A stretch of DNA of 64,000 nt from Flavobacterium sp. SLB02 (GCF_009664855.1 NZ_CP045928.1:6052518-6116517), one strand, 5' to 3'; numbered from the stretch's first letter, positions 15,786 through 24,209 are shown. Numbers and translations: made by a program. The notes: generated by a model from the sequence alone, not told the origin.

Positions 15786-16196
15786 ATGAGAGTAACCATA
15801 TCAAGAAAAGCGCATTTTAATGCTGCACATCGATTGCACAGAAAAGATTGGACATCTGAAAAAAACAACGCTGTTTTTGGAAAATGTAATAATCCCAATT
15901 TTCATGGTCATAATTATGGTTTAACAGTAAGTGTTACGGGGAAAATTGACCCGGAAACTGGTTTTGTTTTAGATGTGAAAGTATTAGCGGATATTATACT
16001 GGAAGAAGTAGAAATTCCGTTTGATCACAAAAACCTGAATCTGGATGTTCCGGAATTTCAGGATTTGAATCCAACTGCAGAGAATATTGCTGTTGTGATA
16101 TGGAATAAAATTAGAAAAAGAATTCAGCCCGATTTTGACCTAGAAATCGTTTTGAATGAAACGGACCGCAATTTTGTAACTTATAAAGGAGAATAA
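15786..16196 (+). CDS. queD: 6-carboxy-5,6,7,8-tetrahydropterin synthase (QueD/PTPS family)
   Basis: This 136-residue protein belongs to the 6-pyruvoyl-tetrahydropterin synthase fold. Zinc-binding histidines are seen in F-N-A-A-H-R-L-H and F-H-G-H-N-Y, and the catalytic Cys in F-G-K-C-N-N-P. The C-terminal P-T-A-E-N-I-A and L-N-E-T motifs are also standard. In bacteria this family normally makes the queuosine precursor 6-carboxy-tetrahydropterin from dihydroneopterin triphosphate. No other queuosine genes are nearby, so the role is inferred from the family alone. It is tightly placed between idi and bcp. Confidence 0.88.
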   Translation: MRVTISRKAHFNAAHRLHRKDWTSEKNNAVFGKCNNPNFHGHNYGLTVSVTGKIDPETGFVLDVKVLADIILEEVEIPFDHKNLNLDVPEFQDLNPTAENIAVVIWNKIRKRIQPDFDLEIVLNETDRNFVTYKGE

Positions 16197-16199
16197 TAA

Positions 16200-16658
16200 A
16201 TGTCATTAAAAATAGGAGATATAGTTCCGAATTTTACTGCAAAAGATAGTCATGGAGAAGTTTTTGAAAGCCAAAGTGTTTTGGGTCGAAAGCCTCTTGT
16301 GATTTATTTTTACCCAAAAGATAATACACCTGGATGTACTACTGAAGCTTGTAGCTTTAGAGATCAGTACGAAGATTTTAAAGATCTTGGTGCTGAGGTT
16401 ATTGGTATAAGCAGCGATAGTGTAAAATCACATCATAAATTTGCCAATAAACATCAATTGCCTTTTATACTCTTGTCTGATCAGGATAAAAAACTGCGAC
16501 ACCTTTTCGGGGTACGCGATACCTTATTTGGTCTTTTACCAGGAAGAGTAACCTATGTTATTGATAGAAATGGTGTTGTTATTTTGATTTTTGATAGTAT
16601 GAATGCGGGAAAACACATTCCAAAAGCACTTGAAACTGTCAAAGAATTAGTCTTATAG
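16200..16658 (+). CDS. bcp: Thioredoxin-dependent peroxiredoxin, BCP/PrxQ type
   Basis: A 152-residue cytoplasmic peroxiredoxin that reduces hydroperoxides. The motif Y-P-K-D-N-T-P-G-C-T-T-E-A-C contains the peroxidatic Cys and, five residues later, the resolving Cys typical of PrxQ. It begins 3 bases after the queD stop codon, so translation is likely coupled. No signal peptide. Full family length. Confidence 0.93.
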   Translation: MSLKIGDIVPNFTAKDSHGEVFESQSVLGRKPLVIYFYPKDNTPGCTTEACSFRDQYEDFKDLGAEVIGISSDSVKSHHKFANKHQLPFILLSDQDKKLRHLFGVRDTLFGLLPGRVTYVIDRNGVVILIFDSMNAGKHIPKALETVKELVL

Positions 16659-16713
16659 AAGTAAAAATAATCTCAGACCGATATTAAATTAATAAAAATA
16701 GTAGCCCTAAAAA

Positions 16714-17682
16714 ATGAACCTAAAATCATACCCTTTGCAATTTGAGCCCATTTTAAAAGATAGAATCTGGGGAGGAGAGAAGTTGAAAACAATTTTGAAC
16801 AAACCAATCGTTTCTAAAATTACCGGTGAAAGCTGGGAACTATCAACCGTAGAAGGCGATATTAGTGTTGTTGCTAACGGAGTTTTGAAAGGAAAATCAT
16901 TGATGGAACTTATTGATGAAATGCCAAATGAAATTCTGGGAACAAAAGTGTATGAACGATTTGGAAAACAGTTTCCGTTGCTTTTTAAATATTTAGATGC
17001 CCGCGAAGACCTTTCGATACAAGTACATCCAAACGATAAATTGGCAAAAGAACGCCATAACTCTTTTGGTAAAACCGAAATGTGGTATGTAATGCAGGCT
17101 GATGCCGATGCGAGAATCATCGTTGGTTTTAAAGAAGATTCAAGCAAAGAGGAATATCTGAAACATTTAGAGGATAAAACATTAGTATCGATTTTAGATG
17201 ACGTAAAAGCAAAATCGGGAGATGTTTTCTTTCTTGAAACCGGAACTGTTCATGCCATTGGTGCAGGATTAGTAGTAGCCGAAATTCAGCAAACATCTGA
17301 TATTACTTATCGTTTGTATGATTTTGATCGAAAAGATGCTCAGGGAAATACAAGAGAGCTTCATGTAGATCTAGCGCTTGATGCTATCAACTATAATAAG
17401 GTACATACACAAAAGAAATATGAGACAAAAGTCAATACATCAAATGTAGTGGTTGATTGTCCTTATTTTACCACCAATTTTATTGCGTTAGAAAATAAAG
17501 TTGAAGTTGCTAAATCAGGAGAAACTTTTACCGTTTATATGTGTATCGAAGGAAGTTTTAAAATTGAATTTGAAGGATTCAGGCAAACCTATATAAAAGG
17601 AGATACCGTTTTGGTTCCCGCTGAGATAAATGCATTTATTTTAAGCGGAAAAGCTTCTATTTTAGAAATTTACATTTCATAG
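16714..17682 (+). CDS. manA: Mannose-6-phosphate isomerase, class I
   Basis: The enzyme interconverts fructose-6-phosphate and mannose-6-phosphate, supplying GDP-mannose for polysaccharides. The 322-residue length and motifs fit the short ManA form: I-Q-V-H-P-N-D zinc ligands, K-T-E-M-W-Y and F-L-E-T-G-T-V-H-A-I-G-A-G. It opens with P-L-Q-F-E-P-I-L-K-D-R-I-W-G-G. It lies 55 bases after bcp and could be read from the idi operon or from its own promoter. Confidence 0.93.
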   Translation: MNLKSYPLQFEPILKDRIWGGEKLKTILNKPIVSKITGESWELSTVEGDISVVANGVLKGKSLMELIDEMPNEILGTKVYERFGKQFPLLFKYLDAREDLSIQVHPNDKLAKERHNSFGKTEMWYVMQADADARIIVGFKEDSSKEEYLKHLEDKTLVSILDDVKAKSGDVFFLETGTVHAIGAGLVVAEIQQTSDITYRLYDFDRKDAQGNTRELHVDLALDAINYNKVHTQKKYETKVNTSNVVVDCPYFTTNFIALENKVEVAKSGETFTVYMCIEGSFKIEFEGFRQTYIKGDTVLVPAEINAFILSGKASILEIYIS

Positions 17683-17738
17683 CACTTAATAGAAAGATTA
17701 TATGTACTTTTGCAGTCGCAAATTAAAATAAAATAAAA

Positions 17739-18005
17739 ATGGCAAACGTTAAAAATTTAAAAAAAGACATCAACTTCGTATTAGGAGATATTATTGAGGC
17801 AATTTACTTATTCGAAATGTCTACAACAGGAAATCCAACTCCGGAAACGAATGCTTTGATCGATCAGGCTATCGCAGCTTTTGATACTTTGATCACAAAA
17901 GTGAATGCTAAGAACGTTGAAAACAAAAAAGCACACTTCAAACAAATCAATGTTGAATTGGAAGAAACTGCTAATCAATTGATTGCTAAAATCAACGAAT
18001 TGTAA
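17739..18005 (+). CDS. Small helical protein of unknown function
   Basis: An 88-residue, lysine- and asparagine-rich, fully helical protein (M-A-N-V-K-N-L-K-K-D-I-N-F-V-L-G at the start, E-T-A-N-Q-L-I-A-K-I-N-E-L at the end). No signal peptide, no membrane helix, no named domain that I recognise. A strong -7 element TACTTTTG is present at 17705-17712, and the codon use is that of a well-expressed gene. Similar short helical proteins are common in Flavobacteriaceae, but I know no assigned role. The tRNA genes follow with their own promoter. Confidence 0.7.
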   Translation: MANVKNLKKDINFVLGDIIEAIYLFEMSTTGNPTPETNALIDQAIAAFDTLITKVNAKNVENKKAHFKQINVELEETANQLIAKINEL

Positions 18006-18038
18006 GCAAAAAAAGTATAAAAAAAGTGCAAATTTATT

Positions 18039-18068
18039 TTGGTAAAACGAAAAACCGCTTTATATTTG
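18039..18068 (+). promoter_or_regulatory. Promoter of tRNA-Thr copy 1
   Basis: TTG at 18039-18041, a 19-base spacer and TATATTTG at 18061-18068, a full match to the Bacteroidota consensus; the tRNA begins 15 bases later. Confidence 0.85.
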
Positions 18069-18083
18069 CACCCGTAATGAGTC

Positions 18084-18157
18084 GCCAGCGTAGCTCAGTT
18101 GGCTAGAGCAGCTGATTTGTAATCAGCAGGTCGTGGGTTCGAGTCCCTCCGCCGGCT
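18084..18157 (+). tRNA. tRNA-Thr (anticodon TGT), copy 1
   Basis: A 74-base cloverleaf: acceptor GCCAGCG, D stem GCTC/GAGC, anticodon arm GCTGA-TTTGTAA-TCAGC giving anticodon TGT, and T loop TTCGAGT. CCA is not encoded. Two oddities are seen: the acceptor stem has an A4.C69 mismatch, and the T stem (GTGGG/CCCTC) has a T50.T64 mismatch. An identical copy lies 176 bases downstream. Confidence 0.95.
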
Positions 18158-18161
18158 CAAT

Positions 18162-18190
18162 AAAACCATCACTTTTAGTGGTGGTTTTTA
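18162..18190 (+). terminator. Terminator of tRNA-Thr copy 1
   Basis: AAAACCATCAC, a TTTTA loop, GTGGTGGTTTT and a further T. The hairpin is repeated almost exactly after copy 2. Confidence 0.8.
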
Positions 18191-18211
18191 ATTAAAATAA
18201 AGGGCAAATTA

Positions 18212-18244
18212 TTGTGGATAATTGAAAAGCCACTTGTATTTTTG
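18212..18244 (+). promoter_or_regulatory. Promoter of tRNA-Thr copy 2
   Basis: TTG at 18212-18214, a 22-base spacer and TATTTTTG at 18237-18244. The sequence differs from the copy 1 promoter while the bases right before the tRNA (CGTAATGAGTC) are the same. Confidence 0.75.
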
Positions 18245-18259
18245 TAAACGTAATGAGTC

Positions 18260-18333
18260 GCCAGCGTAGCTCAGTTGGCTAGAGCAGCTGATTTGTAATC
18301 AGCAGGTCGTGGGTTCGAGTCCCTCCGCCGGCT
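18260..18333 (+). tRNA. tRNA-Thr (anticodon TGT), copy 2
   Basis: Identical over all 74 bases to the copy at 18084, including the two stem mismatches. It has its own promoter and terminator. Confidence 0.95.
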
Positions 18334-18339
18334 CAACGT

Positions 18340-18371
18340 AAAACCATCACTTTTTAGTGGTGGTTTTTTTT
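18340..18371 (+). terminator. Terminator of tRNA-Thr copy 2
   Basis: AAAACCATCAC, TTTTTA loop, GTGGTGGTTTT followed by a T-run; near-identical to the hairpin at 18162. Confidence 0.85.
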
Positions 18372-18485
18372 TGGAATAAACTGAAATTATTTTTTACCCC
18401 AGACTTTGGTGATCAATACAAAATTTTAGTGAAAATTGTAACAATATTTTTCTTATGTTTGTTTCTTAACCAAAACATATAACAA

Positions 18486-18944
18486 ATGGAAGAAAATTCA
18501 GTTTTTGAAAAATTTGAGTTGCAACTCGATCAATCTGCAAAAGACTTTTTAAAAGAAACCGCAAAATGGGCTTACTTTTTATCGATAGTAGGTTTTGTGG
18601 GTATTGGACTTATGATGTTAATTGCTGTTTTTGCAGGGACATTTTTCGCAGCAATGGGAACTGCTATTCCTGGAGCCAGTGCTATGGGAGGTTCTTTTGC
18701 GGTAGTAATGGGAATAGTATATTTTATTATTGCAGCAATTTATTTCTTCCCGGTTTATTATTTATTCAAATTTGCATCTAATGCAAAAAAAGCTTTTAGA
18801 GACAATGATACCGAAGCATTAACCAGTTCTTTCGGTTATTTGAAGTCACATTACAAATTTATCGGTATTTTTATGCTGGCAATTTTAGTATTGTACGGAT
18901 TAATATTTGTTCTTTCTATGTTCGGAGCATTGTTGGGAAGATAA
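18486..18944 (+). CDS. DUF5362-type membrane protein
   Basis: A 152-residue protein with a short cytoplasmic start (M-E-E-N-S-V-F-E-K-F), then three to four membrane segments at about 27-55, 68-93 and 125-150. The loop contains S-N-A-K-K-A-F-R-D-N-D, and Y-F-F-P-V-Y-Y-L-F-K precedes it. This fits my recollection of DUF5362, small integral membrane proteins of unknown function in Bacteroidota. Its 3' end shares a long bidirectional hairpin with the convergent lipoprotein gene. Confidence 0.75.
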   Translation: MEENSVFEKFELQLDQSAKDFLKETAKWAYFLSIVGFVGIGLMMLIAVFAGTFFAAMGTAIPGASAMGGSFAVVMGIVYFIIAAIYFFPVYYLFKFASNAKKAFRDNDTEALTSSFGYLKSHYKFIGIFMLAILVLYGLIFVLSMFGALLGR

Positions 18945-18952
18945 AATGGAAT

Positions 18953-19045
18953 AAAAATCAAACTTTAAAAATCCCAAATTTCAATTCAATTATAAAGTTA
19001 GTTCGTTGTAGTTTGGAATTTGGAGTTTTAAAAATTTGGAGTTTG
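18953..19045. repeat. Degenerate intergenic inverted repeat, TTTGGAATTTGG type
   Basis: Segments such as CAAACTTTAAAAATCCCAAATTTC on the left are approximately reverse-complementary to GGAATTTGGAGTTTTAAAAA on the right. A looser relative of repeats near 45280 and 55765 that are built from 'caagtttcaggttt' steps. Confidence 0.4.
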
Positions 19046-19097
19046 CTAATAAAGCAAAAAAGTCCTGAGATTTCTCAGGACTTTTTTGCTTTATTAG
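19046..19097. terminator. Bidirectional terminator with a perfect 24-bp stem
   Basis: Bases 19046-19069 and 19074-19097 are exact reverse complements around a 4-base loop (ATTT). Inside the stem are an A6 and a T6 run, so both strands read as GC-rich hairpin plus U-tract. It separates the convergent DUF5362 and DUF4369 genes. Confidence 0.9.
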
Positions 19098-19104
19098 TGA
19101 TGTA

Positions 19105-19824
19105 CTATTGTTTTTGCTGCTCTTTTTTAATGTCGGCAACATATTTGGTTAGTTTTTTTCCGTAAAGCGACTGTGCTACTTTAGGAGTCATCGATTTTTG
19201 AATCGTATCAAGGAATTTGATATTGATGTCATAAATCTCTGATAACGCAATATAAGGTGCTATTTCGTGATCTTTATTGTTAAGAGCAAAGTTTGTAGTG
19301 TACAGGTATTTTCTTTTGATATTAGATTCTTGTTTTACGTCGATGCTGTCTATTGCTTTTTGATCCTGTCTTTTTATGGCTTTAAATCTTGATTCAACCA
19401 TAGAAAGGCTCTCATCATTAAAACGAGAGTTTATTTTTTTATACTCATCATATAGTTCCTGATTTTTAGATCCGGTAATTTTTGCACTAAAAATAAAGTT
19501 ATCTAAGTTAGTGTCGATATTGATGTTTCCTGGTTCTGCAAAAAACAAGATGTTATTGTCTAATGAATTTGTAACTCCGCGATCCAGGTATAAATAAAGT
19601 ACCTCAGGTGATTCCAGTTTAATGTCACTTTCAAAAGAAGAGTCTCCGTCTATTTTAATACTGTCAATAGCTACAAGAGAGGTATCAACGATTCTTTGAA
19701 TGTATAAAGTTCCGTTTTTTAATCCTTTTATATTTCCTGTAAGGTGCAAGTTGTCGGTAGATTCTTTTTTGCTACAAGATGCTAATAGTGCGAGTGTAAC
19801 AAAAGCGATAATTGATTTTTTCAT
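19105..19824 (-). CDS. DUF4369-domain lipoprotein
   Basis: From the ATG at 19824 the protein has 239 residues, a signal peptide and lipobox (L-L-A-S-C). The N-terminal mature part, L-H-L-T-G-N-I-K-G-L-K-N-G-T-L-Y-I-Q, is the opening strand of DUF4369, a domain often fused to thioredoxin-like proteins in Bacteroidota. Here no thioredoxin domain follows; the rest is helical and charged, so the gene is the short form. The upstream in-frame extension to 19896 is rejected because it would precede the signal peptide. Confidence 0.8.
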   Translation of the reverse strand: MKKSIIAFVTLALLASCSKKESTDNLHLTGNIKGLKNGTLYIQRIVDTSLVAIDSIKIDGDSSFESDIKLESPEVLYLYLDRGVTNSLDNNILFFAEPGNINIDTNLDNFIFSAKITGSKNQELYDEYKKINSRFNDESLSMVESRFKAIKRQDQKAIDSIDVKQESNIKRKYLYTTNFALNNKDHEIAPYIALSEIYDINIKFLDTIQKSMTPKVAQSLYGKKLTKYVADIKKEQQKQ

Positions 19825-19955
19825 TGGTTTTTTAGATTTTGCTGCAAAATAAAGAAAATAGTTTGAATGTAATGATGTAGTGTTTAAATTTTGCAAAAAA
19901 TAAATCCCAATCTATTTCTAAATTGGGATTCTTGAATTTTGTTAAAATTAGTAAA

Positions 19956-20786
19956 TTACATTACCAGATTAAATGAAGTTCCGTTTTCGTTTGTATAAGT
20001 GTATTTGCTGTCGCAGTCATTGTTTCCGTAATCAACAATTCCATTTAATATTCCGCCCTGAACCTTCAAGCTTCCTTTAGAAATAAATTCACAAGAGTAT
20101 TTTTTTATGAGTGTTTCCTGAACAGTAAGTGTTAGTTTTTCTCCGTTTTGTGCCGTTACGGTATGAGTTCCTTGTGGCATTTCGTAGATATTATCCATTA
20201 AAACAAATGGAGTATCTACCCCTGCAGTTTGTTTTATGGTAACTGTTCCGGTATTAAGATAAACTCTTCCAGCTAAATCTGTAAATTTCCCATTCGTTAC
20301 TGTTCTGGTAAACTGCGGTACAGTTGGAACGGTTGTGCTGTTGATATATTCAATTGTTCCTTCAAGTTTTATTCCGGTAATAGAATAATCGATTCTTTCG
20401 ATCGTCATTTTACTTCCTGTTGTTGTAACTGGTCCTGAAACTGTAATTTTTAGTTTTCCTTTTTTTATGATTGTATTATCGGTACAGCCTGTAGTTCCGT
20501 AATCTACTGTAAATACCTTTGGATAAGAGTCGGCACTTTGTTGTGTTACGGTAACAGTTGCACAAAGCCCCGGTGCGGTTTCGGCTGGCTTGCCTGTTGG
20601 AGAAGATGTTGTAGAAACCAATAATCCGGTTTTAATATCCATTTCTGTGGTGGCATCAATTGCAATTGATGCTCCAAGTGTTGAGACATCTGGCTGATTG
20701 GTTTTATTTTCGTCATTGCTGGAGCAAGAAGTATAAGTAAATCCTGTTGCGCAAATAGCCAGTAATAAAATAGCGGTTTTTTTCAT
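19956..20786 (-). CDS. Hypothetical lipoprotein
   Basis: A 276-residue exported protein. The signal peptide ends at a lipobox with Cys21 (T-Y-T-S-C), followed by S-S-N-D-E-N-K, a typical Bacteroidota surface-export style linker. The mature part is Thr- and Val-rich beta sequence with several Cys (G-L-C-A-T, T-G-C-T-D, Y-S-C-E-F, D-C-D-S-K), perhaps disulfide bonded. No recognised domain. It is separated from the downstream DUF4369 gene by 131 bases and has htpG upstream with its own terminator. Confidence 0.75.
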   Translation of the reverse strand: MKKTAILLLAICATGFTYTSCSSNDENKTNQPDVSTLGASIAIDATTEMDIKTGLLVSTTSSPTGKPAETAPGLCATVTVTQQSADSYPKVFTVDYGTTGCTDNTIIKKGKLKITVSGPVTTTGSKMTIERIDYSITGIKLEGTIEYINSTTVPTVPQFTRTVTNGKFTDLAGRVYLNTGTVTIKQTAGVDTPFVLMDNIYEMPQGTHTVTAQNGEKLTLTVQETLIKKYSCEFISKGSLKVQGGILNGIVDYGNNDCDSKYTYTNENGTSFNLVM

Positions 20787-20853
20787 AATGGTTTTTGTTA
20801 ATTGTTAGATTGATAAGGCATTCAAATGTAATAAAAAAAGTGAGGGCACAAAA

Positions 20854-20884
20854 AAAATCCTGTAAGCTTGGCCTACAGGATTTT
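20854..20884 (-). terminator. Terminator of htpG
   Basis: The arms AAAATCCTGTA and TACAGGATTTT are perfect, with a 9-base loop. On the minus strand a T-rich tract follows. The position is 25 bases after the htpG stop. Confidence 0.85.
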
Positions 20885-20908
20885 AAAACGTTTGTTTTAT
20901 GAAAAATA

Positions 20909-22792
20909 TTATTTAATCATTTCAAAACTTCTTTTTACAAAAGCAGTCAAAGCTTCTCCTTTTAATAAGTTTTGCGATAATTTAGCTAAGTCTAAAGCTT
21001 GTTTTACCAAGTGTTCCTGATGTGTTTTGTCCTCAGTATTCAAAATGTTGGTTGCCAAATCAGAATTGGTGTTTACTACCAAATTGTACATTTCTGGCAT
21101 ATTTCCCATTCCGAACATTCCACCGCCACCAGACTGACTCATTTCTTTCATTCTACGCATAAATTCAGGTTGAGTAATAATGAACGGAGCTGCCTGGCTA
21201 TCCATAGCTTCTAGTTGTACACTGTATGCTTTAGGAATATAAGCTTCTAATGAGGTTTTTAATGTCTCTTTTTCTTCGTCAGATAATTTAGAAATCGTGT
21301 TTTCGTCTTTTTTGATTAAGTTGTCAATATGATCAGAATCTACACGAACAAAAGTTACATCTTTGTTATCACCTTCAATTTTTTGAATCAAGTGTGAGAT
21401 AATCGGAGAATCTAAAAGCAATACTTCGTATCCTTTTTCTTTCGCTGTTTCAATATAAGAGTGTTGCGCTTCTTTGTTTCCTGCATAAAGAACGACTAGT
21501 TTTCCGTCTTTATCGGTTTGGTTTTCTTTTAGTTTCTCTTTTAATTCTTCAAGAGTAAAGTAAGTGTCATCTACAGTTGGGTATAAAACAAATGCACCCG
21601 CTTTTTCGTAGAATTTATCTTCAGAAAGCATTCCGTACTCTAAAACGATTTTAATATCATTCCATTTAGCTTCAAAATCAGCACGATTTTCGTTAAATAA
21701 AGCTTTAAGTTTATCGGCTACTTTACGGGTAATATAGTTAGAGATTTTCTTAACCGCACCATCTGCCTGTAATCCTGAACGAGAAACGTTCAATGGAATA
21801 TCCGGTGAGTCAATAACCCCTTTTAGCATTGTCAAAAATTCAGGTACAATTCCCTCCACGTTATCGGTAACGTAAACCTGGTTTTGATACAATTGAATTT
21901 TGTCTTTCTGAATTTGCATATCAGATCCTAACTTAGGGAAGTATAAAATTCCTGTCAGGTTAAACGGATAGTCTACATTTAAGTGAATGTGAAACAACGG
22001 ATCCTCAAATTGCATTGGATACAATTCTCTGTAGAAATTTTTATAGTCTTCATCAGATAATTCGGTTGGCTGTTTTGTCCATGCCGGATTAGGGTTGTTG
22101 ATGATGTTGTCTACTTCAAGAGTTTCGTTTACGTAATCTTCAGGAGCGTCTTCCGGTTTTGGAAGTGTTTCTGTTCTTGTTCCGAATTTAATCGGAATAG
22201 GCATAAACTTGTTGTATTTGTTTAATAATCCGCTGATTTTTGAATCTTCTAAAAATTCAAGAGAATCTTCGGCAATGTGCAGGATGATTTCTGTACCACG
22301 TGAAATTTTGTCAGCCGGCTCTAAAGTAAATTCAGGGCTTCCGTCACAAGTCCAGTGTGCAGCTGGTTCATCTTTGTATGATTTTGTGATGATTTCAACT
22401 TTCTCAGCAACCATAAATGCTGAATAGAATCCAAGACCAAAATGACCAATAATTCCAGAATCTTTCGCAGAATCTTTGTACTTGTCAAGGAATTCTTCGG
22501 CTCCTGAAAAAGCAACCTGGTTAATATATTTCTCTACTTCATCAGCTGTCATACCAAGACCCTGGTCGATAATGTGAATTTTTTTTCCTTCTTTATCGAT
22601 TTTTACTTCGATAAAAGGATTTCCATATTCAACTTTAGCCTCACCAATACTTATTAAATGTTTTAATTTTAAAGTAGCATCTGTACCGTTGGAAATTAAC
22701 TCACGTAAAAAGATTTCGTGATCGCTATACAAGAACTTTTTGATTAAGGGAAAGATGTTTTCTACCGAAACATTAATTTTACCTGTTGTCAT
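20909..22792 (-). CDS. htpG: Molecular chaperone HtpG (Hsp90)
   Basis: A 627-residue ATP-driven chaperone with the GHKL nucleotide-binding domain at the N-terminus: F-L-R-E-L-I-S-N-G-T-D-A near 23-34 with the catalytic Glu, D-Q-G-L-G-M-T near 76-82 and G-H-F-G-L-G-F-Y-S near 114-122. Note N-G-T-D-A, where the usual text is N-A-S-D-A. Middle and C-terminal domains are full length. It is monocistronic, with a terminator behind. The cytoplasmic role is folding and stress protection. Confidence 0.96.
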   Translation of the reverse strand: MTTGKINVSVENIFPLIKKFLYSDHEIFLRELISNGTDATLKLKHLISIGEAKVEYGNPFIEVKIDKEGKKIHIIDQGLGMTADEVEKYINQVAFSGAEEFLDKYKDSAKDSGIIGHFGLGFYSAFMVAEKVEIITKSYKDEPAAHWTCDGSPEFTLEPADKISRGTEIILHIAEDSLEFLEDSKISGLLNKYNKFMPIPIKFGTRTETLPKPEDAPEDYVNETLEVDNIINNPNPAWTKQPTELSDEDYKNFYRELYPMQFEDPLFHIHLNVDYPFNLTGILYFPKLGSDMQIQKDKIQLYQNQVYVTDNVEGIVPEFLTMLKGVIDSPDIPLNVSRSGLQADGAVKKISNYITRKVADKLKALFNENRADFEAKWNDIKIVLEYGMLSEDKFYEKAGAFVLYPTVDDTYFTLEELKEKLKENQTDKDGKLVVLYAGNKEAQHSYIETAKEKGYEVLLLDSPIISHLIQKIEGDNKDVTFVRVDSDHIDNLIKKDENTISKLSDEEKETLKTSLEAYIPKAYSVQLEAMDSQAAPFIITQPEFMRRMKEMSQSGGGGMFGMGNMPEMYNLVVNTNSDLATNILNTEDKTHQEHLVKQALDLAKLSQNLLKGEALTAFVKRSFEMIK

Positions 22793-22995
22793 ATTTTTTT
22801 AATTTTTTAGTTTAATGTGATGATTCTCATTTCTTCAAATAGAATACCAATTGCATTTTAAGTGACAAAATGTCGTAAGTGTTAATTTTGAAAGAAAATA
22901 ATTAGATTCTGGAACACAAGATATTCTTATGAATTGTATCTTTGTGGTATAATAATTGTTAAATAAGTAAGTATTAACTTAAATAAATGTACAAA

Positions 22996-23496
22996 ATGAA
23001 GAAAATTATTTTCATTTGCATGATCGCCACGATGTTATTCGCGTGTAAATCAGCTTCGACTACGGCTTCAACTGAAGCTACTACGCTATCGACTAAACTT
23101 GATAAATCTACTCAAGTCGCTCTTAAAGGAAATTGGGTTTTAACCAATGTATCTTATCCTGGTTCTGAATACATCAAAGTGAATTCTTTTGATCTTGCTG
23201 ATTCTAAGTGCTTTATTGGTAGTACATGGAGCTTTATCTCAAATAACAACAAAGGAACAATGGCATTGACTGCGCCAAGCTGTACTGGTTTTAGTTCACC
23301 AATTGTTTGGAGTATTAATAATCAGGGTATGTTTGTACTTAAGATTCTTGATGCTGGAATTAAAGCAAAGAAAGTAAGAGATGGTTACTTGTTAAAAGTT
23401 GGAAGTGTGACTGAAACTTCTTTTCAGTTAATCGATAATATTAATGTTGGAGGACAAGTAAAAGACGTTGTTTACCAATTTCAAAGAGCTAATTAA
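22996..23496 (+). CDS. Lipocalin-like lipoprotein
   Basis: From the ATG at 22996 the protein has 166 residues with a signal peptide and lipobox (L-F-A-C). The mature part has L-K-G-N-W-V-L-T-N-V, the strand that opens Bacteroidota lipocalin-like domains, then a Cys-containing beta sequence (D-S-K-C-F-I-G-S-T-W-S-F and A-P-S-C-T-G-F) and a C-terminal Y-Q-F-Q-R. Ligand unknown. It is probably cotranscribed with the OmpA-like gene 17 bases downstream; a TATCTTTG -7 element is at 22937-22944. Confidence 0.75.
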   Translation: MKKIIFICMIATMLFACKSASTTASTEATTLSTKLDKSTQVALKGNWVLTNVSYPGSEYIKVNSFDLADSKCFIGSTWSFISNNNKGTMALTAPSCTGFSSPIVWSINNQGMFVLKILDAGIKAKKVRDGYLLKVGSVTETSFQLIDNINVGGQVKDVVYQFQRAN

Positions 23497-23513
23497 AATT
23501 AAAAATATATAAT

Positions 23514-24209
23514 ATGAAAAAGATAACAGTTTTAGGTTTGAGTAGTTTACTTGTATTAGTAAGTTTCTTTACAAGTTGTGATTCAGTAAAAAACGCAAAT
23601 AACACACAAAAAGGTGCAGGTATTGGAGTAGTTGCCGGTGGACTTATTGGTGGTATTTTAGGAAATAATTTAGGACGTGGTGGAAACGCTGCTCTTGGTG
23701 CTGCAATTGGAGCTGCCGTAGGTGGTGGAACCGGAGCGCTTATTGGAAACAAAATGGACAAACAAGCTCGTGAAATTGATCAGGCTTTGCCAGGTGCTTC
23801 TGTAGAAAGAGTAGGTGAAGGAATTCATTTAACTTTAAATGAAAACTCTGTTCGTTTTGACACTAACAAGTCAACTTTGACAACTCAGGCAAAAGCAAAC
23901 TTGGATAAATTAGTTCCTGTATTTAATGAGTATGGAGATACTGATATTCAAATTTTTGGTTATACTGATAATACAGGAAAACCGGAATACAATTTAACGC
24001 TTTCAGGACAAAGAGCTGCTTCTGTGCAAGCTTATTTGGCTTCAAAAGGATTAAAATCAAGCCGTTTCAAAACTTCAGGTTTAGGAATTGCTGATCCTAT
24101 TGCAACTAATGATACCCCAGAAGGAAGAGCACAAAACCGTCGTGTAGAATTCTCAATTACTGCAAACGATAAAATGGTAAACGATGCAAAAGCAGAAGCT
24201 GGAAAATAA
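23514..24209 (+). CDS. OmpA-family lipoprotein with glycine-zipper region
   Basis: A 231-residue lipoprotein (signal peptide, lipobox F-T-S-C). Residues 33-80 form a glycine-zipper segment (G-A-G-I-G-V-V-A-G-G-L-I-G-G-I-L-G and G-A-A-I-G-A-A-V-G-G-G), and residues 105-220 an OmpA C-terminal domain with I-F-G-Y-T-D-N-T-G, L-S-G-Q-R-A-A-S-V and A-Q-N-R-R-V-E-F. OmpA domains bind peptidoglycan, so the protein probably ties the outer membrane to the wall; the layout resembles YiaD. It forms a pair with the lipocalin-like lipoprotein. Confidence 0.9.
   Translation: MKKITVLGLSSLLVLVSFFTSCDSVKNANNTQKGAGIGVVAGGLIGGILGNNLGRGGNAALGAAIGAAVGGGTGALIGNKMDKQAREIDQALPGASVERVGEGIHLTLNENSVRFDTNKSTLTTQAKANLDKLVPVFNEYGDTDIQIFGYTDNTGKPEYNLTLSGQRAASVQAYLASKGLKSSRFKTSGLGIADPIATNDTPEGRAQNRRVEFSITANDKMVNDAKAEAGK

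Noticed and set aside
18006-18485. Third tRNA or other RNA gene in the tRNA region
   Set aside because: Apart from the two tRNA-Thr units with promoters and terminators, no further cloverleaf or structured RNA was found; the remainder is AT-rich leader sequence.
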